A stretch of 64,000 nt of DNA from Rhodobacter sp. (GCA_027484145.1 JAIXUH010000027.1:62001-126000); one strand, 5' to 3'; shown: positions 42,985 to 52,038, counted from the first letter of the stretch. Notes: generated by a model not told the origin, from the sequence alone. A program made the numbers and translations.

Positions 42985-44571
42985 ATGTCAGGCACACAGA
43001 TCGTGATCGGCATCGATGCGGGAACGTCGGTCATCAAGGCTGTCGCCTTCGAGATGGACGGGCGCCAGATTGCATCAGCTGCTGTGCCGAACCGTTATGC
43101 CTCGCACGGGGATGGTGCCGTCACGCAACCCCTTACCCAGACATGGGAGGATTGCGCCGCAGCTCTGCGCGCGTTGGGCGAGCGCGTGCCAAACCTTGCC
43201 GCGCGCACGGCGGCGATTTCCGTCACGGCGCAGGGGGATGGCACGTGGCTGGTGGGCAAGGGTGATGCCCCCGTGACCGACGCATGGCTGTGGTTGGATG
43301 CGCGGGCCGCGCCGACTGTGCTCCAGCTTGCCGCCGGTCCGGCCAACCGGGCCCGATTCGAAGCGACTGGAACGGGGCTGAACACCTGCCAGCAGGGCAG
43401 CCAGATGGCCCACATGGACCGGCACCACCCGGCGCTCTTGGACGGTGCCGAAGTGGCGTTGCACTGCAAGGACTGGCTTTACCTTAATTTGACCGGCACT
43501 CGCGCCACCGACCCGTCCGAGGCCAGCTTTACCTTCGGCAATTTCCGCGACCGCCGCTATGACGACACGGTCATTGATGCGCTTGGCCTGCGCCATCGAC
43601 GCGCGCTTTTGCCCGATATCCTTGACGGCACCCAGGTTACCCATCCGCTGACCAGTGCCGCCGCCGCGCAAACCGGGCTTCGTGCCGGAACGCCGGTCAG
43701 CCTGGGTTATGTCGACATGGTGATGACCGCCCTTGGTGCGGGCGTTTATGGCGGCGCGGGTGACGTTGCCTGTTCCACAATTGGTTCAACGGGCGTGCAC
43801 ATGCGGGCCGTGCGGTGGCAAGACGTGCATCTGAACGCCGAGGGGACGGGATATGTGATCTGCCTGCCGGTGCCGGGCATCGTCACGCAAGTGCAGACCA
43901 ATATGGCTGCCACGCTGAACCTTGATTGGGTGCTTGGCCTTGCCGCCGATGCGCTCAGCGCCTTTGGGCAGGATGTGGCGCACAGTGACCTTGTCGCGCG
44001 GATCGAAGGCTGGCTGGCACAAAGCAAGCCCGGCCAGATTGCCTATCACCCCTATATCTCCGAAGCGGGAGAGCGTGGCCCCTTTGTCAACGCCGATGCC
44101 CGCGCGGGGTTTGTCGGCCTGTCGCTGGCCCATGGCTATCCCGATCTGGTGCGCGCGGTTGCCGAAGGCATGGCCATGGCGATGCGCGATTGTTATGCCG
44201 CCATGGGGCAGATGCCGTCAGAACTGCGCCTGACAGGCGGGGCGGCAAGGTCCAAAGGGCTGCGCGGTATCCTGTCTGCCGGCATCCATGCGCCCGTCCG
44301 CGTGTCGGCGCGCGAAGAGGCGGGCGCCGCCGGGGCCGCGATGATGGCTGCCGTCGCCATCGGGGCCTATCCGGACATGGAGGCCTGCATCGATGCATGG
44401 GTCAAGCCGCTTTTGGGCGAGGCCGAGGCGCCAGACCCCGCCCTGACCGCCGCCTATGATCGTCTTTTCCCGGCATTTTCCGCCGCGCGGCATGGCCTTG
44501 TCCCGGCATGGGACGCGTTGGCCGCCGCACGCAAAGACAGCGCCGCGTCAGCGGACACGAAAGGAACCTGA
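42985..44571 (+). CDS. eryA: Erythritol kinase (FGGY family)
   Basis: A 528-residue FGGY kinase. It opens with the phosphate loop VIGIDAGTSVIKAVAFEMDG and carries QQGSQMAHMDRHHP, CKDWLYLNLTGTRATDPSEA, LRLTGGAARSKGLRGILSAG and EEAGAAGAAMMAA, the family's two signature areas. The N-terminal string is close to Brucella EryA, which phosphorylates erythritol to L-erythritol 4-phosphate. The ATG at 42985 has GGGAGAG 4 bases upstream. It is followed within a base by eryB, and the gene order eryA-eryB-eryC-eryD matches Brucella and rhizobia. Confidence 0.88.
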   Translation: MSGTQIVIGIDAGTSVIKAVAFEMDGRQIASAAVPNRYASHGDGAVTQPLTQTWEDCAAALRALGERVPNLAARTAAISVTAQGDGTWLVGKGDAPVTDAWLWLDARAAPTVLQLAAGPANRARFEATGTGLNTCQQGSQMAHMDRHHPALLDGAEVALHCKDWLYLNLTGTRATDPSEASFTFGNFRDRRYDDTVIDALGLRHRRALLPDILDGTQVTHPLTSAAAAQTGLRAGTPVSLGYVDMVMTALGAGVYGGAGDVACSTIGSTGVHMRAVRWQDVHLNAEGTGYVICLPVPGIVTQVQTNMAATLNLDWVLGLAADALSAFGQDVAHSDLVARIEGWLAQSKPGQIAYHPYISEAGERGPFVNADARAGFVGLSLAHGYPDLVRAVAEGMAMAMRDCYAAMGQMPSELRLTGGAARSKGLRGILSAGIHAPVRVSAREEAGAAGAAMMAAVAIGAYPDMEACIDAWVKPLLGEAEAPDPALTAAYDRLFPAFSAARHGLVPAWDALAAARKDSAASADTKGT

Positions 44572-44572
44572 C

Positions 44573-46087
44573 ATGAACAACGAGTCCGGGATGGTCGATC
44601 TTTTCGTCATCGGTGGCGGGATCAATGGGGCTGGCATCGCGCGCGATGCCGCAGGCCGGGGCCTCAAGGTCGTTCTGGCCGAAAAGGATGACCTTGCCGA
44701 AGGCACTTCGTCACGGTCCGGCAAACTGGTGCATGGCGGCCTGCGCTATCTGGAATACTATGAGTTTCGCTTGGTCCGAGAAGCGCTGATCGAGCGTGAA
44801 GTGCTGCTCAACGCCGCACCCCATATCATCTGGCCGATGCGCTTTGTGCTGCCGCACAGCCCGCAGGACCGGCCCGCATGGTTGGTGCGGCTGGGGTTGT
44901 TCCTGTATGACCACCTTGGCGGGCGCAAACGCCTGCCGGGCACACGCACGCTGGATTTGCGCCGCGATCCCGAAGGGGCAGCCCTGTTGGATCAGTATAC
45001 CCGTGGGTTCGAGTATTCGGACTGCTGGGTCGATGATGCGCGCCTTGTGGTGCTGAACGTCAAAGGGGCCGCCGAAAAAGGGGCGGAGATTTTGACCCGC
45101 ACGCCCGTTACCTCGGCCCGGCGCGAAAGTGACGGCTGGACCGTTGTCACCAGAAACCGCGTCACCGGCGAAACCCGCACCTTCCGCGCGCGCTGTCTGG
45201 TCAACTGTGCCGGACCTTGGGTGTCGGATGTGATCGGCCGGGTGGCCGGGTCAAACTCGCCGCGCAATGTGCGGCTTGTCAAAGGCAGCCACATCATCGT
45301 GCCAAAATTCTGGGCCGGGAATAACGCCTATCTGGTGCAGAACCACGACAAGCGCGTGATCTTCATCAACCCGTATGAAGGCGACAAGGCACTGATCGGA
45401 ACCACCGACATCGCCTATGAAGGCCGCGCCGAAGACGTAAAGGCGGATGAGGTCGAGATTGCCTATCTGCTGGCCGCCGTGAACCGCTATTTCAAGGAAA
45501 AGCTGCGCCGTTCCGATGTCTTGCACAGCTTTTCCGGCGTGCGCCCGTTGTTTGATGACGGCAAGGGCAACCCGTCAGCGGTAACGCGCGACTATGTCTT
45601 TGATCTGGATGAAAACGGCCCGCCCATGCTGAACGTGTTCGGCGGCAAGATCACCACCTTTCGCGAGCTGGCCGAGCGCGGGATGCACCGACTGAAGCCC
45701 GTGTTTCCCAAAATGGGCCCCGACTGGACCGAAACCGTCCCCCTGCCGGGCGGGGAAATGCCGGGCGCGGACTATGAGACCTTTGTCAACACCCTGCGGG
45801 ACGCCTATCCGTGGATGCCGCGCGCCTTGGTGCAGCACTATGGCCGCCTGTACGGCACCCGGACCCGCGATCTGGTGGCGGGCGCCACGTCGCTGGGTGG
45901 CTTGGGGCGGCATTTCGGCGGGCACTTGCACGAGGCCGAGGCGCGCTATCTGGTGTCGCAGGAATGGGCGCAGACGCCGCAGGACATCTTGTTCCGCCGC
46001 ACCAAGCACTATCTGCACCTGACGCCGGACGAACAGGCCGCCTTTGCCGAATGGTTTGCCGCCGAACATCTGTCACACGCGGCCTGA
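44573..46087 (+). CDS. eryB: Erythritol-phosphate dehydrogenase (GlpD family)
   Basis: A 504-residue FAD-linked dehydrogenase. The FAD motif is VIGGGINGAGIARDAAGRG, followed by the GlpD-type RSGKLVHGGLRYLEYYEFRL and HIIWPMRFVLPHSPQ, the closest style to Brucella EryB. The C-terminal DAO_C region is complete. It oxidises L-erythritol 4-phosphate to L-3-tetrulose 4-phosphate and passes electrons to the quinone pool (family knowledge). The ATG at 44573 has AAGGAA 7 bases upstream and follows the eryA stop by one base. Confidence 0.9.
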   Translation: MNNESGMVDLFVIGGGINGAGIARDAAGRGLKVVLAEKDDLAEGTSSRSGKLVHGGLRYLEYYEFRLVREALIEREVLLNAAPHIIWPMRFVLPHSPQDRPAWLVRLGLFLYDHLGGRKRLPGTRTLDLRRDPEGAALLDQYTRGFEYSDCWVDDARLVVLNVKGAAEKGAEILTRTPVTSARRESDGWTVVTRNRVTGETRTFRARCLVNCAGPWVSDVIGRVAGSNSPRNVRLVKGSHIIVPKFWAGNNAYLVQNHDKRVIFINPYEGDKALIGTTDIAYEGRAEDVKADEVEIAYLLAAVNRYFKEKLRRSDVLHSFSGVRPLFDDGKGNPSAVTRDYVFDLDENGPPMLNVFGGKITTFRELAERGMHRLKPVFPKMGPDWTETVPLPGGEMPGADYETFVNTLRDAYPWMPRALVQHYGRLYGTRTRDLVAGATSLGGLGRHFGGHLHEAEARYLVSQEWAQTPQDILFRRTKHYLHLTPDEQAAFAEWFAAEHLSHAA

Positions 46088-46103
46088 GCAAGCGGAGCAC
46101 ACA

Positions 46104-47036
46104 ATGCCCCTGACCCTATCGCTGAACACCAACCCGCTGGTGAACCGGTTTGCCGACCCTGATGACCTGATCACCACGGTGGCGCGTGACCTTCGCATCC
46201 GTGACCTGCAACTGACGCATGAATTCATCAACCCAAGCTGGCCCGCGCCCGTAGTCCGCCGACTGACCCGCAGCATGCAGGCGGCGCTGTCGCGGACCGG
46301 CGTGCGTGTCACCAGCGGGATGACCGGCCCCTACGGCCGCCTGAACCACTTTGGCCACCCCGACCGCGACGTGCGCCGCTACTATGTCGATTGGTTCAAG
46401 ACTTTTGCCGATATCATCGCCGATCTGGGCGGCACTTCGGTCGGCACGCAATTCGCAATCTTCACCTATCAGGATTTTGACGATCCGGCCCGCCGCGAAA
46501 GCTTGATCCAGACCGCCATCGACTGCTGGGCCGAAGTGGCCGAACACGGCAAGGCAGCCGGGCTGAAATGCGTGTTCTGGGAACCCATGAGCATTGGCCG
46601 CGAGTTTGGCGAAACGATCGCCGAAAGCCTGAAGCTGCAAGATCGGCTAACCGCCGCGAACATGGCCATCCCGATGTGGATGATGGCCGACATCGACCAT
46701 GGTGATATCACCAGCGCGAACCCAGACGATTTTGACCCCTATGCCTGGGCCCGTGCGGTGCCTCGGGTCAGCCCGATCATCCACATCAAGCAAAGCCTGA
46801 TGGACAAGGGCGGGCATCGCCCGTTTACCGCTGCTTTCAATGCCAAGGGCCGCATCCAGCCTGCGCCCCTGCTGGCGGCCTTTGCCGAAGGCGGCGCGCA
46901 GGACAACGAGATCTGCCTTGAACTCAGCTTCAAGGAACGCGAGCCGAATGACCGTGAGGTCATTCCCCAGATTGCGGAAAGCATTGCCTTCTGGGCGCCG
47001 CATATCGACACTGGGGCAGCAGACCTGAACATCTGA
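46104..47036 (+). CDS. eryC: Tetrulose-phosphate racemase EryC (xylose isomerase superfamily)
   Basis: A 310-residue TIM-barrel protein of the xylose isomerase-like superfamily, not a dehydrogenase. Conserved acidic and histidine residues occur in the barrel strands: RDLQLTHEFINPSW, GGTSVGTQFAIFTYQDF, CVFWEPMSIGREFG, MMADIDHGD and HIKQSLMDKGGHRPFTAAFN. In Brucella EryC converts L-3-tetrulose 4-phosphate to the D isomer. Position directly between eryB and eryD supports the same role here. Confidence 0.87.
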   Translation: MPLTLSLNTNPLVNRFADPDDLITTVARDLRIRDLQLTHEFINPSWPAPVVRRLTRSMQAALSRTGVRVTSGMTGPYGRLNHFGHPDRDVRRYYVDWFKTFADIIADLGGTSVGTQFAIFTYQDFDDPARRESLIQTAIDCWAEVAEHGKAAGLKCVFWEPMSIGREFGETIAESLKLQDRLTAANMAIPMWMMADIDHGDITSANPDDFDPYAWARAVPRVSPIIHIKQSLMDKGGHRPFTAAFNAKGRIQPAPLLAAFAEGGAQDNEICLELSFKEREPNDREVIPQIAESIAFWAPHIDTGAADLNI

Positions 47037-47071
47037 CGCGACTGACTGCACGCGCGCAACAAAGGTACCAC

Positions 47072-48025
47072 ATGGCCCGCAACGGCAGCGAACTTGACCC
47101 GGATGAAAGCCTCGCCATCCGCGCGGCTTGGCTGCATTACGCTGGCGGGTTAACTCAGGCGGCCGTCGCCAAACGGCTTGGCCTGCCATCGGTCAAGGCG
47201 CACCGCCTGATCGCGCGGGCGGTCGCCGATGGCGTGGTCAAGGTCAGTATTGACGGCGCCATCGTGGAATGTGCCCAACTGGAGTCGCGCCTGTGTGATC
47301 GCTTTGGTCTGGATTTCTGCGAAGTAGCCCCTGATCTGGGCGAAGATGGCTTGCCCCTGCGCGCCCTAGGCCTTGCGGGCGCCAGCTTTCTGCGGCGCGA
47401 GATCGAGCGTGGTGACTATGCGGTCATCGGGCTTGGCCATGGGCGAACCCTTGCGGCCGCCGTCCAGCAGATGCCGCGCTTCGATGCGGCTGGCGTGCGC
47501 TTTGTCTCTCTACTTGGCGGGCTGACGCGGAACTATGCGGCCAACCCGCATGACGTGATGCACCGTCTGGCCGAGAAAACCGGTGCGCAGGCCTATGTGA
47601 TGCCAGTGCCGTTCTTTGCCAATTCGGCCGAGGATCGTCAGGTGCTGCTCTCCCAGCATGGCGTGCGCGAGGTGTTTGACATGTCGAACAATGCCCCGCT
47701 TAAGATTGCGGGCATCGGCACCGTGGACGCCGGCGCGCAACTGGTGGCATCGGGCATGATCGAGCCGCGCGAAATCACCGAGATCAACACAGTGGGCGGG
47801 GTTGGCGAAATGCTTGGGCATTTCTTTGATGCCCAGGGGCGCGTGCTGGAAACCACGCTGACCGCCCGTACATTGGCGGTTGATCTGCTGGGCCGTCCTG
47901 AAAGCCGGATTGTTGCCATTGCCGGCGGTGTGGCCAAGGTTGCCGCGATCAGGGCGGTCTTGCGCAGTGGCCACCTGCGCGGCCTCATAACAGATGAGCC
48001 AACGGCCCAAGCTTTGGCCGAGTAG
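47072..48025 (+). CDS. eryD: SorC/DeoR-C family regulator of the erythritol operon
   Basis: A 317-residue SorC-family regulator. The N-terminal HTH (about 29-56) is LTQAAVAKRLGLPSVKAHRL. The C-terminal sugar-phosphate-binding domain has IGLGHGRTLAAAVQQMPR, VSLLGGLTRNYAANPHDVMH, INTVGGVGEMLGHFFDAQGR and VAIAGGVAKVAAIRAVLRSG, the usual SorC signature strings. In Brucella EryD represses the ery operon and is relieved by erythritol. It ends eryABCD, before a shared terminator. Confidence 0.89.
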   Translation: MARNGSELDPDESLAIRAAWLHYAGGLTQAAVAKRLGLPSVKAHRLIARAVADGVVKVSIDGAIVECAQLESRLCDRFGLDFCEVAPDLGEDGLPLRALGLAGASFLRREIERGDYAVIGLGHGRTLAAAVQQMPRFDAAGVRFVSLLGGLTRNYAANPHDVMHRLAEKTGAQAYVMPVPFFANSAEDRQVLLSQHGVREVFDMSNNAPLKIAGIGTVDAGAQLVASGMIEPREITEINTVGGVGEMLGHFFDAQGRVLETTLTARTLAVDLLGRPESRIVAIAGGVAKVAAIRAVLRSGHLRGLITDEPTAQALAE

Positions 48026-48035
48026 CGGCAGGTAT

Positions 48036-48069
48036 GCCGGAAAGGCGGGGGAGGGGCCGCCTTTCCGGC
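48036..48069. terminator. Bidirectional terminator between eryD and the transaldolase gene
   Basis: GCCGGAAAGGCGG (48036-48048) and CCGCCTTTCCGGC (48057-48069) form a perfect 13-bp stem with an 8-base loop in the 84-base convergent gap. Loss of long U runs is common in this GC-rich genome. Confidence 0.75.
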
Positions 48070-48109
48070 CTTGTCTGCCCTGTCAGCGGTGATCGACAGG
48101 GCAGAAATC

Positions 48110-48763
48110 TCACAGGATCGACTGGCCCGTGGCCGCCCAGTCCTTGGCAAACTGGTCCAGCCCCTTGTCCGTCAGAACGTGCGCGGCAAGGCCCTTGATC
48201 ACGCCGGGCGGAATCGTCGCCACATCGGCCCCGGCAAGCGCTGCTTCGCGCACATGGTTCGCCGTGCGGACCGAGGCGGCAAGGATCTGGGTCTGAAAGC
48301 CGTAATTGTCATAGATCTCACGGATATCGCGGATCAGGTCCATGCCATCGATGTTGATATCGTCCAGCCGCCCCACAAAGGGCGAGATATAGGTGGCCCC
48401 GGCCTTGGCAGCCAGCAGCGCCTGATTGGCACTGAAGCACAAGGTCACGTTGGTCTTGATGCCCTTGGCCGCAAAATGACGGCAAGCCTTCAGCCCGTTC
48501 AGCGTCAGCGGCAACTTGATGACGACATTCGTGGCGATCTTGGCCAGATGCTCGCCCTCGGCCACCATCCCGTCAAAGTCCATCGACGCCACTTCAGCCG
48601 ACACCGGGCCGTCGATCAGCGCGCAAATCTCGGCGACCACTTCTTTGAAATCTCGGCCTGATTTCGCGATCAGCGACGGGTTGGTCGTGACACCGTCCAG
48701 CAGCCCGTATTCGTTCAGTTCCTTGATGTCTGCCACAACAGCAGTATCGGCAAAGAATTTCAT
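48110..48763 (-). CDS. Transaldolase, small type (TalC/MipB family)
   Basis: A 217-residue TIM-barrel Schiff-base aldolase. The catalytic Lys83 is in [22 protein letters not shown] and [20 protein letters not shown] are family strings. Two diagnostic positions favour transaldolase over fructose-6-phosphate aldolase: Glu57 where E. coli FSA has Gln59, and Phe129 (ISPFVGR) where FSA has Tyr131. It would convert D-erythrose 4-phosphate plus fructose 6-phosphate to sedoheptulose 7-phosphate plus glyceraldehyde 3-phosphate, using the end product of the ery pathway. GGAGG lies 7 bases before the ATG. It is divergent from the DeoR gene. Confidence 0.87.
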   Translation of the reverse strand: MKFFADTAVVADIKELNEYGLLDGVTTNPSLIAKSGRDFKEVVAEICALIDGPVSAEVASMDFDGMVAEGEHLAKIATNVVIKLPLTLNGLKACRHFAAKGIKTNVTLCFSANQALLAAKAGATYISPFVGRLDDINIDGMDLIRDIREIYDNYGFQTQILAASVRTANHVREAALAGADVATIPPGVIKGLAAHVLTDKGLDQFAKDWAATGQSIL

Positions 48764-48840
48764 CCTAACCTCCATTTCCGACAATAAACGCGATGCCCGT
48801 CTCCACCATCTGACCGATGGCATAAGACGGCTATGGAAAC

Positions 48841-48861
48841 ATAACAATACAAAATAACAAT
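48841..48861. promoter_or_regulatory. Direct repeats in the transaldolase/DeoR divergent promoter
   Basis: ATAACAAT occurs twice (48841-48848 and 48854-48861), 13 bases apart, followed by an inverted-like ATTATTTTTGTT (48868-48879). The stretch is markedly AT-rich against its surroundings. Repeated boxes like this are usual DeoR-family operators, so EryR is the likely ligand. Confidence 0.5.
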
Positions 48862-48941
48862 TTCACATTATTTTTGTTGCTTAAGTGATGAGCCATGTTA
48901 CACCACCGACTAGGCCACTGATTGTGCCTGGGGGGAAATCG

Positions 48942-49706
48942 GTGAAACGCGAGGAGCGCAGGCAAGCCATCATGGATCTGCTGGTCGGGTCGCGGGCTGT
49001 TGATCTGGATGATCTGGCCGACCGTTTCGCCGTGTCAAAAATGACGATCCACCGGGATCTGGACGATCTGGAGCAGGCGGGCCTGCTGCGAAAGGTGCGG
49101 GGCGGCGCCACGATCGAGGCGGGCACCCAGTTCGAAAGCGATTTCCGCATCAGGGCCTTGCAGGATGGCGCCGCCAAGGAACGCATGGCGCGCGCCGCTC
49201 TCGATCTGGTCGAGCCGGGCATGACCGTGCTTATCAACGACGGCTCCATGGCCGCGCATTTTGCCGCCGCCTTGGTGGCCCGCCGCCCGCTGACCGTGAT
49301 CACCAACAATGCCGCCGTGATCGACCGGCTGAAAGATGAGGCGGGGATCACCCTGATTGCCCTTGGCGGCATTTACAACGCCAAATTCAATGCGTTTTTC
49401 GGGGTTGTGACCGAAGGCGCCCTGTCGCGCCTGCGTGCCGACATCGCCTTTATCTCGGCTCCGGCTGTTTCGGGCCTGCACGCCTTTCACATGGATGATG
49501 CGGTGGTGCGCGCCAAACGCGCCATGATGGCGGCGGCCGCGAAGACCTGCCTTCTGATCAACCATCAGCGCTTTGGTCGTTCGGCCTTGCATGTTCTGGC
49601 GGGCCTTGCGGATTTCGACACAATCATCACCGATGACCATCCCGCCCCGGAAGACCGCGCGGCCCTGGATCGGGCGGGCATCACATTGACCATCGCAAGG
49701 GGTTGA
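48942..49706 (+). CDS. eryR: DeoR-family regulator next to eryH-eryI
   Basis: A 254-residue regulator with DeoR HTH (EERRQAIMDLLVGSRAVDL, then FAVSKMTIHRDLDDLEQAGLLRKVRGGA) and a DeoRC effector domain (LVEPGMTVLINDGSMAAHFA, AFFGVVTEGALSRLRADIAF). I choose the GTG at 48942 because GGGGGGAAATCG precedes it and the protein then starts VKREERRQ; upstream ATG/GTG starts at 48885-48888 have no ribosome site. Brucella carries a comparable regulator directly upstream of its TpiA2/RpiB genes. It is probably responsive to a tetrose-phosphate. Confidence 0.83.
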   Translation: MKREERRQAIMDLLVGSRAVDLDDLADRFAVSKMTIHRDLDDLEQAGLLRKVRGGATIEAGTQFESDFRIRALQDGAAKERMARAALDLVEPGMTVLINDGSMAAHFAAALVARRPLTVITNNAAVIDRLKDEAGITLIALGGIYNAKFNAFFGVVTEGALSRLRADIAFISAPAVSGLHAFHMDDAVVRAKRAMMAAAAKTCLLINHQRFGRSALHVLAGLADFDTIITDDHPAPEDRAALDRAGITLTIARG

Positions 49707-49708
49707 AC

Positions 49709-50467
49709 ATGGAACCAACGGTCTGGATCGGCACCAGTTGGAAGATGAACAAGACGCTTTCCGAAGCCCGCACCTTTGCCGAAGGTCTGCGCGCGGCCCC
49801 GGCCGACCCGCGTATTCAGCGCTTTGTCATCCCGCCCTTCACGGCGGTGCGCGAGGTCAAGGCGATGCTGGCCGAAACGTCGGTCAAGGTGGGCGCACAG
49901 AACATGCACTGGGCCGACGAAGGCGCTTGGACGGGCGAGATTTCGCCCGTGATGCTGCGCGACTGCAACCTTGATATTGTGGAACTCGGCCATTCCGAAC
50001 GTCGCGCCCATTTCGGGGAAACCGATGAAACCGTGGGCCTGAAAACCGAGGCCGCCGTGCGCCACGGACTGATCCCGCTGATCTGCATCGGCGAGACTCT
50101 GGCCGAGCGTGAGGCAGGCCAAGCGTCGCAGGTGCTGGAGGTACAGGTGCGCGGTGCCTTGGGCAGGCTTGCGGGCAGCCAGATGAACGCGCCAATCCTG
50201 CTGGCCTATGAGCCGGTCTGGGCCATCGGCGCGAATGGAATCCCCGCAACTGCGGACTATGCCGACGCGCGACAGGCCGAAATCATCGCTGTGGCCGGGT
50301 CGGTATTGGGCCGCCGGATACCTTGCCTTTACGGGGGATCGGTCAACCCCGAAAACTGTCAGAACCTGATAACCTGCCCGCATATCGACGGGCTTTTCAT
50401 CGGACGCTCGGCGTGGAATGTCGCGGGTTACCTCGACATCCTGGCCCGTTGCGCCGCCAAACTTTGA
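49709..50467 (+). CDS. eryH: D-3-tetrulose-4-phosphate isomerase EryH (TpiA-like)
   Basis: A 252-residue triosephosphate-isomerase homologue. Catalytic residues of the TIM family are retained: Lys in [13 protein letters not shown], His in [14 protein letters not shown] and Glu in [12 protein letters not shown]; the phosphate loop is YGGSVNPEN. In Brucella the TpiA2 homologue EryH converts D-3-tetrulose 4-phosphate to D-erythrulose 4-phosphate. The ATG at 49709 follows AAGGGG; a TTG at 49703 overlaps the regulator stop. Being inside the ery locus favours the tetrulose role over glycolytic TPI. Confidence 0.88.
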   Translation: MEPTVWIGTSWKMNKTLSEARTFAEGLRAAPADPRIQRFVIPPFTAVREVKAMLAETSVKVGAQNMHWADEGAWTGEISPVMLRDCNLDIVELGHSERRAHFGETDETVGLKTEAAVRHGLIPLICIGETLAEREAGQASQVLEVQVRGALGRLAGSQMNAPILLAYEPVWAIGANGIPATADYADARQAEIIAVAGSVLGRRIPCLYGGSVNPENCQNLITCPHIDGLFIGRSAWNVAGYLDILARCAAKL

Positions 50468-50478
50468 GGGAGACACCC

Positions 50479-50934
50479 ATGAAACTTGCCATTGCCGGGG
50501 ATAGCGCGGGCGAAGGGCTGGCCAAGGTGCTGGCGGAGCATCTGAAAGGCGCACATGACGTGTCCGAAATCTCGCGCACCGATGCCGGGCCGGACACGTT
50601 CTATGCCGATCTGGCCGACCGGGTCGCGTCAGCGGTCATGGCGGGAACCTTTGACCGGGCCATTCTGGTTTGCGGCACCGGGATTGGGGTCTGCATCTCG
50701 GCCAACAAGGTGCCCGGTATCCGCGCGGCGCTGACCCATGACACCTACTCGGCCGAACGCGCGGCCCTGTCCAACAACGCCCAGATCATCACCATGGGCA
50801 GCCGGGTGATCGGGCCGGAACTGGCCAAGGCGATTGCCGACGCCTTTCTGAAGGAAACCTTTGACCCGGCAGGCCGGTCCGCCGGAAACGTCGCCGCGAT
50901 TGATGGGGTCGACGCCAAGTATAACAAAACCTGA
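50479..50934 (+). CDS. eryI: D-erythrose-4-phosphate isomerase EryI (RpiB-like)
   Basis: A 151-residue RpiB/LacAB-family isomerase. The active-site Cys is in [20 protein letters not shown], with [20 protein letters not shown] and [20 protein letters not shown] following. In Brucella EryI makes D-erythrose 4-phosphate, the last step of the pathway. GGGAGA lies 7 bases before the ATG and 11 bases after the eryH stop. Beyond it are two small hairpins (50942-50971) that may end the transcript. Confidence 0.88.
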   Translation: MKLAIAGDSAGEGLAKVLAEHLKGAHDVSEISRTDAGPDTFYADLADRVASAVMAGTFDRAILVCGTGIGVCISANKVPGIRAALTHDTYSAERAALSNNAQIITMGSRVIGPELAKAIADAFLKETFDPAGRSAGNVAAIDGVDAKYNKT

Positions 50935-51168
50935 CCCCTTAGACGGGGTGAGACCCGTCCCATGCTGGGACAGGATTCGACACCAATTTTTTCAAGGGCT
51001 TGGCTTCCGGCGTTCACGGATCATTAAGGTTTCGGTTCGGCTTTTGCCGCCAATCTGGCCATCACCGCCGCAAAGGGCCACGCCACTGGAGGCCCGACCA
51101 AGGGGCAAGTCGCCCCGCTGCCATTCCCTGCAGCGGGGCGATTGGACGCGGTCAGGACCGCCTCATTC

Positions 51169-51246
51169 TCAAAACACATCCACCAGATAGAGGATGATGA
51201 TGATGGGGATCGGGATCCCGATCAACCATGCAAGAGCGCCTTTCAT
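51169..51246 (-). CDS. 25-residue hydrophobic membrane peptide
   Basis: ATG at 51246 to TGA at 51169 encodes 25 residues beginning MKGALAWLIGIPIPIIIILY and ending LVDVF. Almost the entire product is a single membrane span with a Gly-Ile-Pro-Ile-Pro break. AAGGA lies 8 bases upstream. I recall similar tiny peptides in other Rhodobacteraceae annotations, but no function. It is too short for standard gene callers. The good ribosome site and clean hydrophobic sequence support reality. Confidence 0.6.
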   Translation of the reverse strand: MKGALAWLIGIPIPIIIILYLVDVF

Positions 51247-51378
51247 GGGGATGTCCTTCTCGTCTTGGCAACGTGATCAGACAACGCGGGGCTGTGGGAT
51301 TGGTTCCACAGATCGGTGGCGCGCCATCGTTCTGGCTTGGCTTTACCTTCGGTTAACCCAGATCCGCGAGGCTGCGGC

Positions 51379-52038
51379 ATGCCGCAGTATCGCAGACCCA
51401 GATCGACAGGCGCGCGTGTGTTCTTCACCGTTTGCCTTGCCGCGCGCGGCGGCGACCTGCTCCTGCGAGAAGTGGCCGCCCTGCGGCAGGCCGTGGCCGT
51501 GACGCAGGGTGAGCGGCCGTTCGGGATTGAGGCTTGGGTGGTTCTGCCGGACCATCTGCATTGCATCTGGCAGATGCCGGCAGGGGATGGCGATTATTCG
51601 GGCCGTTGGGGCGCGATCAAGGCGCGGTTTTCAATGAGCATGCGTAGGGCGGGGTTCACCCCGCCTTTGCCGGTTGGCCACAGGAATGGCGGGGTGAACC
51701 CCGCCCTACGGCGAAAGGGAGAAGTCGGCTTGTGGCAGCCGAGGTTCTGGGAGCATCACATCCGAGATGAGGCGGATTTCGCCGCGCATGTGCGGTATTG
51801 CTGGGCAAACCCGGTGAAACACGGGTTGGTAGAGCGGGCGGTGGATTGGCCGTACTCGTCGATTCATCGGGATGTGCGGTTGGGGCGGGTTGAGCCGGAG
51901 TGGGGAGGTGAAGCGCCGCTGGGAGTCTTCGGCGAAGAGAGTGAGCCGCCGTCGGTGTCTTTGCGGGGTAGGGTACGCTTCAGCGCACCACCGGACAGGG
52001 GGCAATGGACGAACCGGGGCGGGGCGAAGGTGCGCTGA
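51379..52038 (+). CDS. REP-associated tyrosine transposase (RAYT, Y1_Tnp family)
   Basis: A 219-residue IS200-like single-strand HUH nuclease. The HUH motif is VVLPDHLHCIWQMP, and the candidate tyrosine lies in AAHVRYCWANPVKHGLV. YRRPRSTGARVFFTVCLA and GLWQPRFWEHHIRDEADFA are typical RAYT strings. RAYTs are domesticated and process REP repeats. Oddly, the segment MRRAGFTPPLPVGHRNGGVNPALRRKG is encoded by a perfect REP palindrome inserted in frame, and the last residues are encoded by a second REP pair. The start MPQYRRP at 51379 is preferred over 51316. Confidence 0.85.
   Translation: MPQYRRPRSTGARVFFTVCLAARGGDLLLREVAALRQAVAVTQGERPFGIEAWVVLPDHLHCIWQMPAGDGDYSGRWGAIKARFSMSMRRAGFTPPLPVGHRNGGVNPALRRKGEVGLWQPRFWEHHIRDEADFAAHVRYCWANPVKHGLVERAVDWPYSSIHRDVRLGRVEPEWGGEAPLGVFGEESEPPSVSLRGRVRFSAPPDRGQWTNRGGAKVR
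51643..51710. repeat. REP-type inverted repeat inside the RAYT coding sequence
   Basis: Two perfect 23-bp arms (51643-51665 and 51688-51710; core GTAGGGCGGGGTTCACCCCG and its complement) are separated by 22 bases. Each arm is itself a hairpin (GGCGGGG-TTCA-CCCCGCC), the structure of a REP pair (BIME). It lies in the variable loop of the transposase and keeps the reading frame open. Confidence 0.88.

Noticed and set aside
42491-43037. Short frames on both strands as a transposase remnant
   Set aside because: No transposase motif, terminal repeats or target duplication could be identified; kept only as part of the unexplained intergenic region.
48110-48763. Fructose-6-phosphate aldolase
   Set aside because: Glu57 and Phe129 replace the Gln and Tyr that mark FSA; transaldolase is the better call, though not proven.
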